From: Dugong dugon
Lineage: Eukaryota; Chordata; Mammalia; Sirenia; Dugongidae
NCBI GenBank assembly: GCA_030035585.1
Contig: CM057472.1
Location: 90,517,601-90,581,600, forward strand
Length of the DNA stretch: 64,000 nt
Direction: 5' to 3'
The notes beneath the pieces were generated by a model. That model was not told the DNA's origin and searched no databases. It worked only from the letters and a program-made list of their open reading frames with translations. Numbering within the stretch: the stretch's first letter is position 1; the number at the start of each line of letters is the position of its first letter. Positions 33,445 through 45,743 of this stretch are shown piece by piece. A program made the translations under genes and the position numbers.

Positions 33445-33655
33445 GGAGTATTGGCTTTAACAGTCAGACTACCTTAGTCTGTGTCTGGTCTCTGCCCCTT
33501 ACTAGCTGTGTGAGCTTGGCAAAGCTAGTTACCCTCTCTGCTATGTTTCGAGTGGTGAAATTGTAGTAAATATTTCAGAGGGCTGAAATGAGGTTAAAAT
33601 GAGATCATGCCTATAAAGCGTTTAGCGTGGTGCCTGGTGTCTAGAAAGTGCTCTC
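33445..33655 (-). repeat. MIR SINE
   Basis: Antisense MIR: 'tgccccttactagctgtgtgagcttgg', 'gttaccctctctgc', 'ggttaaaatgagatcatgcctataaagcgtttagcgtggtgcctgg'. Confidence 0.75.
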
Positions 33656-33870
33656 CTTTATATCCAATAGGCTACTCCCTCACCTACTTTAAGTATTTAC
33701 TTAGATCTTACCTTCTCAATGAGCTTTCCCTACTTAATACCACAGCCTGCCCTCCACCCCATGATCCAGTTGATACTCCTGATCTGCTGACCTTGCTTTG
33801 GTTTGTCTTCATTCCATAGCCTTTGTCTAAATATTCTTATTTATTACATTGATTTTTTTAAGTTGGTTAT
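33656..33870 (+). repeat. L2 LINE fragment
   Basis: 'ttagatcttaccttctcaatgagctttccc', 'ttcattccatagcc', 'atattcttatttattacat' follow L2 order. Confidence 0.55.
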
Positions 33871-34179
33871 ATCTTGAAGGTGGATTAGGGGCTGAACTGG
33901 GGAAAAGGCTACCCTTCATGAAAAGTTTGTTTTTCCCTTTCAGAGATAATAAAACAAAACAAAACAAGAAACCAAAAAAACTTCTAAGCTAAATATATCC
34001 ATATGGCATCAAAGGTAAATCTTCTACTGAGCTTTAAACTTCAAATCACTCCCACGTGGTAATTAATTTCTCTTGTAATCCTTTGGTGTTCCCCAGAACT
34101 TTGGGCACCAAGGCAGGGATTTAGTATATTTCTTTCAACCTTCCTTGTACTTCTCAAGTGACAATTCATTTATAAAGCC
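33871..34179. other. unassigned sequence
   Basis: An AAAAC-type short run near 33950-33975; otherwise nothing recognised. Confidence 0.35.
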
Positions 34180-35079
34180 TTTCCCAATCTTCTTAACAAG
34201 ATGTGGTCCGTGTCTTCATTCAAAATTATACTCCTTTTTGACATTCTTGCTGTTCACTTATACCTCCCTCTTTTCCCATCTTAGTCATCTCTAGCTTCTT
34301 AAATCTTTTTCAAATTTCTTAATAATTAGACTTCTGTCTTCTTTCCCATTAAGTATCCCCTTCCCATTTCTCACCTAGTTAACCTGATATTGTGTCATTA
34401 TACTCGGGAATTTAACTTTCAGCTAATACAACTAACTTGCTCAGTTCCAATGATCACCATCTATACTGAAGATACCACGATTACTTTATATTAACGTGCT
34501 TCACACTCAGTTTGGCTCTTGTTCTCTGAAATTTCCCTTTCTATCTGCATACTTGGTCCTCTGTCTTCCACTTGTTTACTCCACCCAATAATTTCTTCAT
34601 GTTTGTTCAGGCTCACAGTGCCTGGGAATTCTCTCAATCCATCTTCTCCACTTGGAGTTCATAGACTTCTCAACCACATCCTACCATTTTCCAAATGCTA
34701 TCTCATAATAGTTTCATCAGTTTAGCCACTTCCTTCCACCTTGCTTCCATTATGTACTTTCTAAGCTGGTTACTTTTCTTCAACCAGGATCCACAAACTT
34801 GTTTCCTCCCATTTTTAAAGTAGTTTATACATTGCTGCTAGATGAATCTTCCCTAGATATAGTTCCTACTATGAAACTCTCTTGCACAAATGCCTTTATT
34901 GACTTCCCCACATCCGATGAATGAACAAGAAACAGATTATTCCGGGATTAATGGCTTTTCATGATATGGCTTTTTACTCTTATTTGATGAAGTCTGGTTT
35001 GATTTTCCTGGCTAGAAATAAACTTTCTCTCCAAAGGACTATGTAACTCCATGGAAACACCTACATTGTTTATGTACCT
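34180..35079 (+). repeat. degenerate L2-like LINE
   Basis: Pyrimidine-rich with weak L2 order late in the segment ('gctgctagatgaatcttccctagatatag', 'gaaactctcttgc', 'ttcatgatatggc'). The L2 terminal block follows the next SINE at 35291. Low identity; the first half may be something else. Confidence 0.4.
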
Positions 35080-35280
35080 GGAGCTTCTGGGTGGCCCATA
35101 TGATTAACGGCTCAACTACTAACTGAAAGGCTGGTGGTTCAAACCTACTCAGAGGACACCTTGAAAAAGAGGCCTGGTGATCTGCTTCTGAAAGGTCATA
35201 GCCTTGAGAGTCCTATGGAGCACAGTTCTACTCCTCTGACACCTGAGGTCTCCATGACTTGGATTTGACTCAATAGCAAT
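35080..35280 (+). mobile_element. AfroSINE, B-type
   Basis: 'gagcttctgggtggc' head, 'ggctggtggttcaaacctactcagagg', 'gaggcctggtgatctgcttctgaaagg', 'tatggagcacagttctactcc' and the 'tgacttggatttgactcaatagcaa' end, then a T-run. It appears to interrupt an L2. Confidence 0.85.
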
Positions 35281-35290
35281 TTTTTTTTTG

Positions 35291-35395
35291 TCTTTTTATT
35301 AGACTGTAAACTTCTTTATAACAGGCTCTTTATCTTATTCATCTTTGTGTTTTCTATAGTGATTAGCAATAAGCATTGAAAATAATAGTCACCAA
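35291..35395 (+). repeat. L2 LINE 3' end
   Basis: 'ttagactgtaaacttctttataacaggctctttatcttattcatctttgtg' is the L2 terminus, probably the continuation of 34180-35079. Confidence 0.6.
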
Positions 35396-35892
35396 TGATT
35401 ATTTTTAATAAAATAAGATCTCAAACCCTGATTCCTCAGCTAAATCCTAAATTAGCTGCATTTTTTAGAAAATAAAGATATTTCACAAGTAACTGAACAT
35501 ACCCAAGTAAGTACTCCACAAATGTTTGTTTAAATCAAACAGTTAAATGCAGTCCTAAATAGCCACATATACCTTAGTCTGCATTATATTTTATACTACT
35601 ATAAGCTTTCCTTGTGTTTTCAACTACATATTTAATGTTTAGAAAAGGAATAAACAAATACAATGTGTTATATCCAAGACAGGAGGCAAAGTGAGATAAA
35701 TTGTTTACATAAAAGGCCAAATAGATCTAAGACACAGAATAGTCTAATACATCATGAACTCCCCACACATTGCAGGCTTTGAGAGGTCAGCTACATTATC
35801 TTGCCTGGAGGTGGCAGGGAGGACTGGAAAGTCTTAGTTACGACCCTGTATTGAGTAAACTAGCCACTTCCTAGTTGTCTACATAGTAGGAT
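35396..35892. other. unassigned sequence
   Basis: No gene or repeat recognised. Confidence 0.35.
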
Positions 35893-35938
35893 TAGTGCTA
35901 AAATATGATCTTGAATATATTTCACCTGAATTTAGAGA
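35893..35938 (+). mobile_element. RTE-clade LINE, short left part (before the LTR)
   Basis: 'taaaatatgatcttgaatatatttcacctgaatttagaga' fits the RTE sequence that directly precedes the 'gagaccatttcaggaacagatc' block found on the other side of the LTR at 36615. The RTE was therefore already present when the LTR inserted. Confidence 0.65.
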
Positions 35939-36614
35939 TGTGGTGTAATGAATTACTTAATATGACCCTTCTAGCCATGGTCTTTGTGACTGACACACAA
36001 TGATTGAGTAGGACTATGCAAATAAGGTATATGGAACCTGTGATGTTTGGGGTTCTGTGTCAACTTGGCTCGGCCATGATTCCCAATACTGTATGGTTGT
36101 CGTCCATTTTGTGTGTTGTGGATCCTGATCTCTACATGTTGATAAGGCAGGACTGGTGTAGGATGTGTCCTGAGTGCAGCCTTGCCGGAGGGTGTGACTC
36201 AAGCCCCACCCTTACTAAAGTGAAACCCTTACCTAGAGTGTGGCCTGCATCTAAGATATATGTGTGTGTCCTGGCAAGGCTCTCTCTCTGCATCTGGATC
36301 CCACTTCCAGTTCATGATCTGGTTCTTGGGACTTGAGCCAGAAGCCTGCTGTCTAACGTGCCAGTTCTGGGATTTGCTGGCCTCCACAGCCCCTTGGGCC
36401 AGCGACCTATTGTGCGACCGGATTTACCAGCTTCTGCAGCCTTGAGATCCAGCAGCCTGTGGTCTGAGTTTGGATTCATCAGCCCCTGCAGCCACGTGGG
36501 TCAGGAGAATAGAATGGTACAGCTGCTTGGAAAAGTTGGACATTTGGGACATCTTTAACCTCTGCCTCACACGAACCAGCTTTGTGCTGATCTGTATGAA
36601 ATAAATGATTCATA
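35939..36614 (+). mobile_element. solo LTR-like element, copy 2, inserted in RTE, 5-bp TSD
   Basis: Begins TGTGGTGTAATGAATTAC and ends GATTCATAA. Flanked by AGAGA at 35934-35938 and 36615-36619, and the RTE reads through if one copy is removed. The ends match copy 1 at 32406-32911. The centre (36039-36507) instead resembles the LTR-like repeat at 22990-23656 in sense. An AATAAA-type signal lies near 36600. No viral coding sequence. Confidence 0.7.
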
Positions 36615-37818
36615 AGAGACCATTTCAGGAACAGATCTGACACATTGAACACTAATGACTGAAGACGAGATGAGTTGTGGAATGACATCAAGACATCATA
36701 CATGGAGAAAGCAAAAGGTCATTAAAAAGATAAGAAAGAAAAAAAAATGAAAATAGATGTCAGAAGAGACTCTGCAACTTGCTCTTGATTGTAGAGTAGC
36801 TAAAACGAACGGAAGAAATGATCACATAAAAAGGCTGAACAGAAGATTTCAAAGGCTGGCTCGAGAAGACAAAGTAAAGTGTTATAATGAAATGTGCAAA
36901 GACCTGGAGTTTGAAAACCAAAAGAGAAGAACACGCTTGGCATTTCTTAAGCTGAAAGAAAATATTCAAGCCTGAAGTTGCAATACTGAAGCATTCTGCA
37001 GGGAAAATATTGAACAATGCAGGAGGTATCAAAATAAGATGGAAGGAATACATAGAGTCATGGTACCAAAAAAAATTGGTCGATGTTCAACCATTTCAGG
37101 AGGTAGCATATGATCAAGAACCCGTGGTACTGAAGGAAGAGGTCCAAGTGGCACTGAAGTCACTGGCAAAAAACAAGCCTGCAGGAATTGATGGAATACC
37201 AAGCGAGATGTTTCAACAAACATGCAGTGCTAGAGGTGCTCACTCGTCTATGCCAAGAAATTTAGAAGACAGCTACCTGGCCAAAAGACTGGAAGAGATT
37301 CATATTTGCACCCATTCCAAAGAAAGGTGATCCAATAGAATGAGGAAATTATCAAATAATGTCATTAATATCACACACAAGTAAAATTTTGCTGAAGATC
37401 GTTTAAATGCAGTTGTAACAGTACATCGACAGGGAACTGTAAGAAATTCAAGCTGGATTCAGAAGAGGAGTTGGAATGAGGGATATCATTGCTGATGTTA
37501 GATGGATCTTGGCTGAAAGTAGAGAATACCAGAAAGATGTTTATCTGTGTTTTATTGACTATGCAAAGGCATTCAACTGTGTGTATCATAACAAATTTTG
37601 GATAACATTTGGAAGAATAAGAAGTCTAGCACACTTAATTGTGCTCATGTTGAACCTGTACATAGACCAGGATGCAGTCTTTCGAACAGAACAAGGGGAT
37701 ATTTCATGGTTTAAAATCAGGAACAATGTGCCTCAGAGTTGTATCCTTTCACCATACTTATTCAATCTGTATGCTGAGCAAATAATCTGAGAAGCTGGAC
37801 GATATGAAGAAGAACGGG
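36615..37818 (+). pseudogene. RTE-clade LINE, endonuclease-RT linker and RT N-terminal half, dead
   Basis: Continues the RTE from 35938. Coding remnants occur in broken frames: 36757-36975, 37010-37330 (with the RT entry motif KNKPAGIDGIPSEMF) and 37476-37790 (with CFIDYAKAFN; the first catalytic Asp codon is at 37557-37559). It stops just after 'LYAEQII' and before the YADD motif, where it abuts an L1. It lacks the endonuclease, the second catalytic motif and the 3' end. Confidence 0.85.
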
Positions 37819-40800
37819 GCTCCAAAATACATAAAACAAACTTCTAACAGCATTGAAAATAGAGATAGACAGCTCCATAATAATAGTAGGAGATTTCAAC
37901 AAACCGCTTTCAATGAAGGACAGAATATCCAGAAAGAAGCTCAATAAAGACATGGAAAATCTAAATGCCACAGTCAATTAACTTGATCTCATAGACATAT
38001 ACAGAACACTCCACCCAACAACAGCCAAGCATACTTTCTTTTCCAACGCACATGGAAAATTCTCCAGAATAAACCACATATTAGTCCATAAAGCAAGCCT
38101 TAACAGAATCCAAAGAATCAAATATTACAAAGCATCTTTTCTGACCATAAAGCCATAAAAGTAGAAATCAATAACAGAAAAGGCAAGGAAAAAAAAAAAA
38201 TCAAACACATGGAAACTGAACAACACCTTGCTAAAACCTACTGGGTTCTAGAAGAAATTAAGGACGGAATAAAGAAATTCACAGAATCACATAAGAAAGA
38301 AAACACATTCTACCAGAACCTTTGGAACACAGCAAAAGCAGTGCTCAGAGGTCAGTTTATAGCAGTAAATGTACACATCCAAAAAGAAGAAAGGGCCAAA
38401 ATCAAAACATTAACTCTACAACTCTAACAAATAGAAAGAGAGCAGCAAAAGAATCCCTCAGCACCAGAAGAAAGCAAGCAATAAAAATTAGAGCAGAACT
38501 AAATGAAATAGAAAATAGAAAAACAATCAAAAGCATTAACAAGACCAAAAGCTGATTCTTTGAAAAGATCAACAAAATCGATAAACCATTGGCCAAACTG
38601 ACAAAAACAGGAGAGGAAGCAAATAGCCAAATAAGAAATGAGGTGGGTGATATCACAACAGACTCAACTGAAATTAAAAGAATCATAACAGAATACTATG
38701 AAAAATTGTACTCTAACAAAGTTGAAAATCAAGAGGAAATGGACAAATTTCTGGAAACACACTACCTACCTAAACTAACACAATCAGAGGTAGAACAACT
38801 AAATAAACCTGTAACAAAAGAAGAGATTGAAAAGGTAATTAAAAACCTCCCAACCAAAAAAAGCCCTGGCCTGGACGGTTTCACTGGAGAATTCTACCAA
38901 ACTTTCAGAGAAGAGTTAACACCACTACTACTAAAGGTATTTCAGAGCATAGAAAAAGATGGAATACTCCCCAACTCATTCTATGAAGCCAGCATAACCC
39001 TGATACCAAAACCAGGTAAAGACACCACAAAAAAAGAAAATTACAGACCAATATCCCTCATGAACATTGATGCAAAAATCCTCAACAAAATTCTAGCCAA
39101 TAGAATTCAGCAACATATCAAAAAAATAATTCACCATAACCAAGTGGGATTATACCAGGTATGCAGGGATGGTTCAACATTAGAAAAACAATCAATGTAC
39201 TCCATCACATAAATAAAACGAAAGACAAGAACCACATGATCTTATCAATTGATGCAGAAAAGGCATTTGACAAAGTCCAACACCAATTCAGGATAAAAAC
39301 TCTCAGCAAAATAAGAATAGAAGGGAAATTCCTCAGCATAATAAAGGGCATTTATACAAAGCCAACATCCAGTATCATCCTAAATGGAGAGAGTCTGAAA
39401 GCATTCCCCTTGAAAACGGGAACCAGACAAGGATGCCCTTTATCACCACTCTTATTCAACATTGTGCTGGAGGTCGTAGCTGCAGCAGTTAGGCTATAAA
39501 AAGAAATAAAGGGCATCCAAGTTGGTAAGGAAGAGGTAAAATTATCTCTATTTGCAGATATGATCTTATACACAGAAAACCCCAAAGAATACACAAGAAA
39601 ACTACTGGAACTAATACAAGATTTCAGCAAAGTATCAGGATACAAGATAAACATATAAAAATCAGTTGGATTCCTCTACACCAACAAACAGAACTTCTGA
39701 GAGGAAATCACCAAATCAATACCATTTACAACAGCCCCCAAGAAGACAAAATATTTAGGAATAACTCTAACCAGAGACATAAAAGACCTATGAAAAGAAA
39801 ACTACAAGACACTACTGCAAGAAACCAAAAAAGACCTACATAAATGGGAAAACATACCTTGCTCATGGATAGGAATACTGAACATTGTGAAAATGTCTAT
39901 TCTACCCAAAGCAATCTACAGATACAATGCAATGCCAGTCCAAATTCCAAGGCATTTTTTAATGAGATGGAGAAACAACTCACCAACTTCATATGGAAAG
40001 GGAAGAGGCCTCAGGTGAGTAAAGCATTACTGAAGAAGAAGAACAAAGTGGGAGGCCTCACACTACCTAATTTTAGAAACTATTATACCTCCACAGTAAA
40101 AACAGCCTGGTACTATACAACAACAGATACATAGACCAATGGAACAAAATTTAGAATCCAGACATAAATTCATCCACCTATGAGCAGCTGATATTTGACA
40201 AAGGCCCAAAGTCTGTTAATTGAGGAAAAGAGAGTCTCTTTAACAAACGGTGCTGGCATAAGTGGATATCCATCTGCAAAACACTGAAACAAGACCCGTA
40301 CCTCACACCATGCACAAAAACTAACTCAAAATGGATCAAAGACCTAAATATAACACTTAAAATGATAAAGATCATGGAAGAAAAAATAGGGACAATGCTA
40401 GCAGTCCTAATACATGACATAAACAGAATACAAAAGATTACTAACAATGCACAAACACCAGAAGAAAAACTAGATAACTGGGAACACCTAAAAATCAAAC
40501 ACTCATGCTCATCAAAAGACTTCACCAGAAGAATTAAAAGACAACCTACAGACTGGGAAAAAAATTTTGGCTATGACAAATCTGATCAGCGTATAATCTC
40601 TAAAATCTACAAGATACTGCAAAACCTCAACAACAAAATGACAAATAACCCAATTGAAAGATGGGAAAAGGATATGAACAGGCACTTCACCAAAGAAGAC
40701 ATTCAGGTGGCTACCAGACCCATGAGGAAATGCTCACGATCATTAGCCATTAAAGAAATGCAAATCAAAATACAGTGAGATACCATTTCACCCCAACAAG

Positions 40801-42250
40801 GCTAGCATTAGTCCAAAAAACACAAAATAATAAATATTGGAGAGGTTGTGGAGAGACTGGAGCACTTATGCACAGCTGGTAGAAATGTCAAATGGTACAA
40901 CCACTTTGGAATCAATTTGGCATTTCTTTAAAAAGCTAGAAATAGAGGTACCATAAGATCCAGCAGTCCTGCTCCTTGGAATGTATCCTAGAGAAATAAG
41001 AGCTGTCACACAAATAGCTATGTGCACACCCGTGTTCATTGCAGCACTGTTCACAATAGCAAAAAGATGGAAACAACCTAGGTCCCCATCAATGGACAAA
41101 TGGATAAAAAATGGGATACTACGCAATGATAAAGAACAAGGATGAATCTGCGAAACATCTCATAACATGGATAAATCTGGAAGGCATTATGCTGAGTGAA
41201 ATTAGTCAGTCACAAAAGGATAAATATTGTATGAGACCACTATTATAAGAACTCAAGAAAGGGTTTAAACACAGAAGAAAACATTCTTTGATGGTTATGA
41301 GGGTGTGGATGGAGGCAGAGGGGTATCCACTAATTAGATAGTAGATAAGAATTAGGTGAAGAGAAGGACAACACACAATACAGGGGAAGTCAGCACAACT
41401 GGACTAAACCAAAAGCTAAGAGGTTTTCTGAATACAACCAAACACTTTGAGCAACAGAGTATCAGGGCGGGTCTGGGGACCATGGTTTTAGGGGACATCT
41501 AAGTCAATTGGCATAACAAAATTTATTAAGAAAATGTTCTCCATCCCATTTTGGTGAGTGGTGTCTGGGGTCTTAAAAACTAGAAAGCGGCCATCTAAGA
41601 TGCATCATTTGGTCCCAACCCACCTGGAGCAAAGGAGAATGAAAAACACCAAAGACAAGGAAAATATTAGCCCAAGAGAAGAAAGGGCCACATAAACCAG
41701 AGACTCCATCAGCCTGAGACCAGAAGATCTAGATGGTGCCCGGCTACCACCAATGACCTCTCTGACAGGGAATACAACAGAGAGTCCCTGACGGAGCAGG
41801 AGAATTGTGGGGTGCAGAACTCAAATTCTAGTAAAAATACCAGACTTAATGGTCTGACTGAGACTGGAGGGACCCCGGAAGACATGGACACCGGACTCTC
41901 TGTTAGCCCAGAACTGAAACCATTCCCGAAGCCAATTCTTCAGACATAGAGTAGACTGGACTATAAGACATAAAATGATACTCATGAAGAGAGTGCTTCT
42001 TAGCTCAAGTAGATACATGAGACTAAATGGGCAGCACCTGTCTGGAGGTGAGATGAGAAGGCAAAAAGGGACAGTAGCTGGTTGAATGGACACGGGAAAT
42101 CTGGGGTGGGAAGTGGGAGTGTGCTGTCACATTATCGGGAGAGCAACTAGGGTCACATAACAATGTGTGTCTAAAGTTTTGTATAAGAAACCAACTTGAA
42201 CTGTGAACTTTCACTTAAAGCACAATTTAAACAAACCCAAAAAGCTGGAA
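37819..42250 (+). mobile_element. L1 LINE, 4.4 kb, 5'-truncated, with 3' UTR
   Basis: Starts inside ORF2 near the end of the endonuclease domain and runs through RT and the C-terminal region into the lineage-specific 3' UTR (about 41250-42238), ending in a degenerate A-rich tail. The 3' UTR is the full-length version of the tails at 1741, 21298 and, more distantly, 11893. The left edge is fused to an RTE with about 3 bp of shared sequence (GGC). No target duplication is visible. Confidence 0.9.
37821..41250 (+). pseudogene. L1 ORF2 remnant (endonuclease end, RT, C-terminal domain)
   Basis: The frame is broken many times. The endonuclease tail still shows the Ser-Asp-His region near 38135, but in a different frame from its neighbours. 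The RT is in 38589-39212 ([29 protein letters not shown]). A 1-nt loss near 39150 then shifts the frame to 39161-39499 (DAEKAFDKV at 39251, [13 protein letters not shown]). The catalytic FADD motif has lost one Asp codon: FAD is followed directly by Met at 39551-39562. A stop lies at 39497. Non-functional. Confidence 0.88.
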
Positions 42251-42400
42251 AAAAAAAATATAACTTCCAGAAGTGAAAGGGGCAGGAGGAGAGATGCATT
42301 CTCTACAAGGTACAACTTCCGAATATTTTAAAGGGAAATGTGTTGACATCATAGTAGTTCAGACTATGATAAAATTATTTTGGGGAAGTGGTGTGGAAGT
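42251..42400. other. unassigned sequence
   Basis: Single-copy-looking. It does not contain the missing 3' end of the RTE at 36615. Confidence 0.4.
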
Positions 42401-42605
42401 GGGAGTCCTTGGGTGGTGCAAATGCTTAACACGCTCGGTGGCTAACCAGTAGGTTGGAGGTTTGAATCCACTCAGAATTGCCTTGGAAGAAATACCTGGC
42501 AAGGTACTTCCAAAAAATCAGCCATTGAAAACCCTGTGGAGCACAGTTCTAGTCTGAAACATACGGGGTTACCATGAGTCAAATCGACTCAACAGCTACT
42601 GGTTA
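42401..42605 (+). mobile_element. AfroSINE, B-type
   Basis: 'gggagtccttgggtggtgcaaatgcttaacacgctcgg', 'ggttggaggtttgaatccactcagaa', 'acttccaaaaaatcagccattgaaaaccc', end 'catgagtcaaatcgactcaacagctactgg'. A full-length B-type head is visible. Confidence 0.88.
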
Positions 42606-42989
42606 GCCTGGAGATGAGACCAAGACAGACTTACAGCAGGACCAAAGCCTAGAGCCTTTGAGGAGGGCTTCCTCAGGCATTCTCCCACCAATGGTGCTAT
42701 CTCCCTTTTCCTCCTAGCTGAGGTGTAAACTCTGGCTTCCTTTCTGTCTGAACTTCAGAGAATTTGAGGTGACTGTAATGTCTCTTGATCATGGCAGTGC
42801 AGTTCTCTTAATGCAGCTGAAATTACAATATGATGAATAAAAAGAAGCTGTTCTTCATGGTTTACGGTGAGCACACAGTCAACTAGAACCTTCAGGACTT
42901 GACCTCCTGAATCTCACTTAAGGTAAAGGCACAAATTGATGAAAATCCAAAAATACTAAATGGAGTACTTGACTTTTATTCATGAAAAA
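42606..42989. other. unassigned sequence
   Basis: No gene or repeat recognised. Confidence 0.35.
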
Positions 42990-43565
42990 TGTATCATATT
43001 AATTTTTGGCTCTTTTTTTTCAGTCCCTTAAAGATCTCTTATGGCTTCATTCTGTCCCCTAATGAACATTTCTGTCATCTTTCATTTGATAACTATGACA
43101 TTTACGTCTTAATCTAAGCATTAGATAAAGTTGTTGAATAGGATAGGACCACGAACCAAACCCTTAGGTCTGCCAGTTGGGATCTCCCTCCATGTGAACA
43201 TGGATTTTTTAAATCAATGCCAATATCATTTTGTTTCCAATATCCTACGCTTGGGGAAAACATATAAAGTCTTATTAGTCAGAAAGTATTTCTTCATTCT
43301 GTCATTAAGGGTGTCCTAAAAGCATTTCTCATGACCTTGCTCAAATCTGGTTATGTTGAGACAACAGCATTGTCTTACCAAATTTTCTTATCACGGAAGG
43401 AAGGGAGTATATTTTGTCTTAATGAGTCCATGCTGGTTCCTAAGAATCATCACCTTCTCTTTTAGGTATATACCAACATTCTCTTTAGTCATACACTCTA
43501 TGGATTTGCAGGAGAAATTTGTTAATTTTATTAGTTTGTAATTTCTAGAAACTTTTTTTCATTTT
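42990..43565 (-). repeat. CR1/L3 LINE fragment, antisense
   Basis: The plus strand resembles the complement of the C-terminal RT part of CR1/L3 elements: 'aaagttgttgaataggataggaccacgaacc', 'gaccttgctcaaatctgg', 'taatgagtccatgctggttcctaagaatcatc', 'ttctcttttaggtatatacc'. One of the oldest repeats here; too decayed to translate. Confidence 0.55.
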
Positions 43566-43756
43566 GAATTTTTATTTTCATTTGGAACTTTATGCCTTCT
43601 GAATATCTCAAATACAGTGACTTCATGATCATAACTCTTTTAGTACCACTATTTAACTTGTTCTGGATTGCAAATTGATTTCATTTAACCATTTATGATC
43701 CACCCAGTCTTCTAAGTAGTTCTTCAAGAAGAATCCCCATATTCTTGAAAAGTTTT

Positions 43757-43963
43757 ATCCAATAGAACTTTCTGTGATGCTGGAAGTGTTCTATATCTGC
43801 ATCGTTAAACACAGGAGTCACTAGGCACGTCTGATTATTGAGCACTTGAAATGTGGTAAGTGCAACTAAGGGAATGCATTTTTAAATATTCACTAATTTT
43901 AATCTAACTTTAAATAGCCGCATGTGAGTAATGGCTACTTTATTGGATAGTACAATTCTAGAA
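43757..43963. mobile_element. fold-back hAT-like DNA element
   Basis: 'ccaatagaactttctgtgatgctgg', 'tattgagcacttgaaatgtgg', then near the right end 'taaatagccgcatgtgagtaatggctactttattggatag', the inverted counterpart of an inner block. A TCTAGAA sequence at the right edge fits hAT target preference. Same family as 61061-61262. Confidence 0.6.
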
Positions 43964-44107
43964 TTCTGGGTGTTTTAGGAACTGCACCTATTTCTTCAAC
44001 TTCTTTCTTTGTTTTCTTATTAGAATCATTTATGGTGATATAGTCATATATTTTAAAACACATTTTAATGTGTCTCTCTATCATGGGATTACCTCTGTCT
44101 TTTCATG

Positions 44108-45743
44108 TTGTTACTGTTGTTAGGTGCCATCGAGTCAGTTCCGACTCATAGCGACCCTGTGTACAACAGAACAAAACACTGCCTGGTCCTGCACCATCCT
44201 CACAATCCTTGCTATGTTTGAGCCCATTGTTTAGCCACTGTGTCAGTCCATCTCACTGAAGGTTTTCCTCTTTTTCCCTGACCCTCTATTTTACCAAGCA
44301 TGATGTCCTTCTCTAGGGACTAGTCTCACATGATAACATGTCCAAACTATGTGGGACAAAATCACACCATACTTGCTTCTAAGGAGCATTCTGGCTGTAC
44401 TTCTTCCAAGACAGATTTGTTCATTCTTCTGGCAGTCCATGATATATTCAATATTCTTTGCCAACACCACAATTCAAAGGCATCAATTCTACTTTGGTCT
44501 TCCTTATTCATTGTCCAGCTTTCCCATGCATATGAGATGATAGAAAATACCATGGCCTGGGTCAGGTGCACCTTAGTCTTCAAAATGACGTCTTTGCTTT
44601 TCAAAACTTTAAAGAGGTATTTTGCAGTGCATTTGCTCAATGCAATATGTAGTTTGATTTCTCGACCGCTGTTTCCATGGGTACTGATTGTGGATCCAAG
44701 TAAAATGAAATCCTTGACAACTTCAATCATTTCTCCGTTTATCATGATGTTGCTTATTGGTCTGGTTGTGAGGATTTTTGTTTTCTTTATGTTGAGGTAC
44801 AATCCATACTGAAGGCTGTAGTCTTTGATCTTCATCAGTAAGTGCTTCAAGTCCTCTTTGCTTTCAGCAAGGAAGGTTGTGTTATCTGCATATTGCAGGT
44901 TGTTAATGAGTCTTCCTTCAATTCTGATGCCGCGTTTTTCTTCATATAATCCAGCTTCTCAGATTATTTGCTCAGCATACAGACTGAATAAGTATGGTAA
45001 AAGATACAAACCTGACACACAACTTTTCCTGATTTTAAACTGCGAAGTATCCCCTTTCTGTTCCAATGACTGCCTCTTGGTCTGTGTACAGTTTCCACAT
45101 GAACACGATGAAGTTTTCTGGAATTTCCATTTTTCTCAATGTTATCTGTAATTTGTTATGATCCATACAGTTGAATGCCTTTGCAAAGTCCATAAAACAC
45201 AGGTAAACATCTTTCTGGTATTCTCTGCTTTCAACCAGATCCATCTGACATCAGCAATGATATCTGTCACTTCATATCCTTTTCCGAATCCTTCTTAAAC
45301 TTCCGGCAGTTCCCTGTTGATGTACTGCTGCAACCGTTTTTGAATGATCATCAGCAAAATTTTACTTATGTGTGATATTAATGATATTGTTTGATAATTT
45401 CCTCATTCTGTCGGATCACCTTTCTTTTCAATGGGCACCTATATCAGTCTCATCCAGTCACTTGGCCAGGTAGCTGTCTTCCAAATTTCTTGGTATAGAG
45501 GAGTAAGTACTTCTAGGGTTGCATCTGTTTGTTGAAACATGTTAATTGGTATTCCATCAATTACTGGAGGCTTGTTTTTCTCCAATGCCTTCAGTGTAGC
45601 TTATTCTTCTTCCTTTAGTACCATCAGTTCTTAATTGTATGCTAGCTTCTGAAATGGTTGAACGTCGACCAGTTCTTTTGGTACAGTGATTCTGTGTATT
45701 CCTTCCATTTCTTTTGAAGCTTCCTGAGTCATTCAATATTTTG
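44108..45743 (-). mobile_element. RTE-clade LINE, sense 3' segment of a twin-primed insertion
   Basis: Minus-strand RTE from mid-RT to its terminus. On the plus strand it starts with a TTGTTACTGTTGTTAGG tail complement and 'catcgagtcagttccgactcatagcgaccc'. It is joined at 45743/45744 to its own 5' leader in the opposite orientation. Identical 10-bp repeats TCTTTTCATG at 44098-44107 and 45963-45972 enclose both pieces, so they entered in one event. Confidence 0.92.
44362..45640 (-). pseudogene. RTE reverse transcriptase remnant, catalytic Asp changed
   Basis: Within the twin-primed RTE. The minus-strand frame 44362-44850 encodes the region after the active site (NIKKTKILTTRPIS, SYAWESWTMNKED). 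45035-45244 encodes YLCFMDFAKAFN. Between them the catalytic motif, complement of 44881-44892, reads Tyr-Ala-Asp-Asn instead of Tyr-Ala-Asp-Asp. Frames are also interrupted. Dead. Confidence 0.85.

Noticed and set aside
37792-42249. AAGCTGGA at 37792-37799 and 42242-42249 as the L1 target duplication
   Set aside because: RTE sequence continues for 19 more bases past the first copy before the L1 starts, so the repeats do not border the L1. Probably coincidence.
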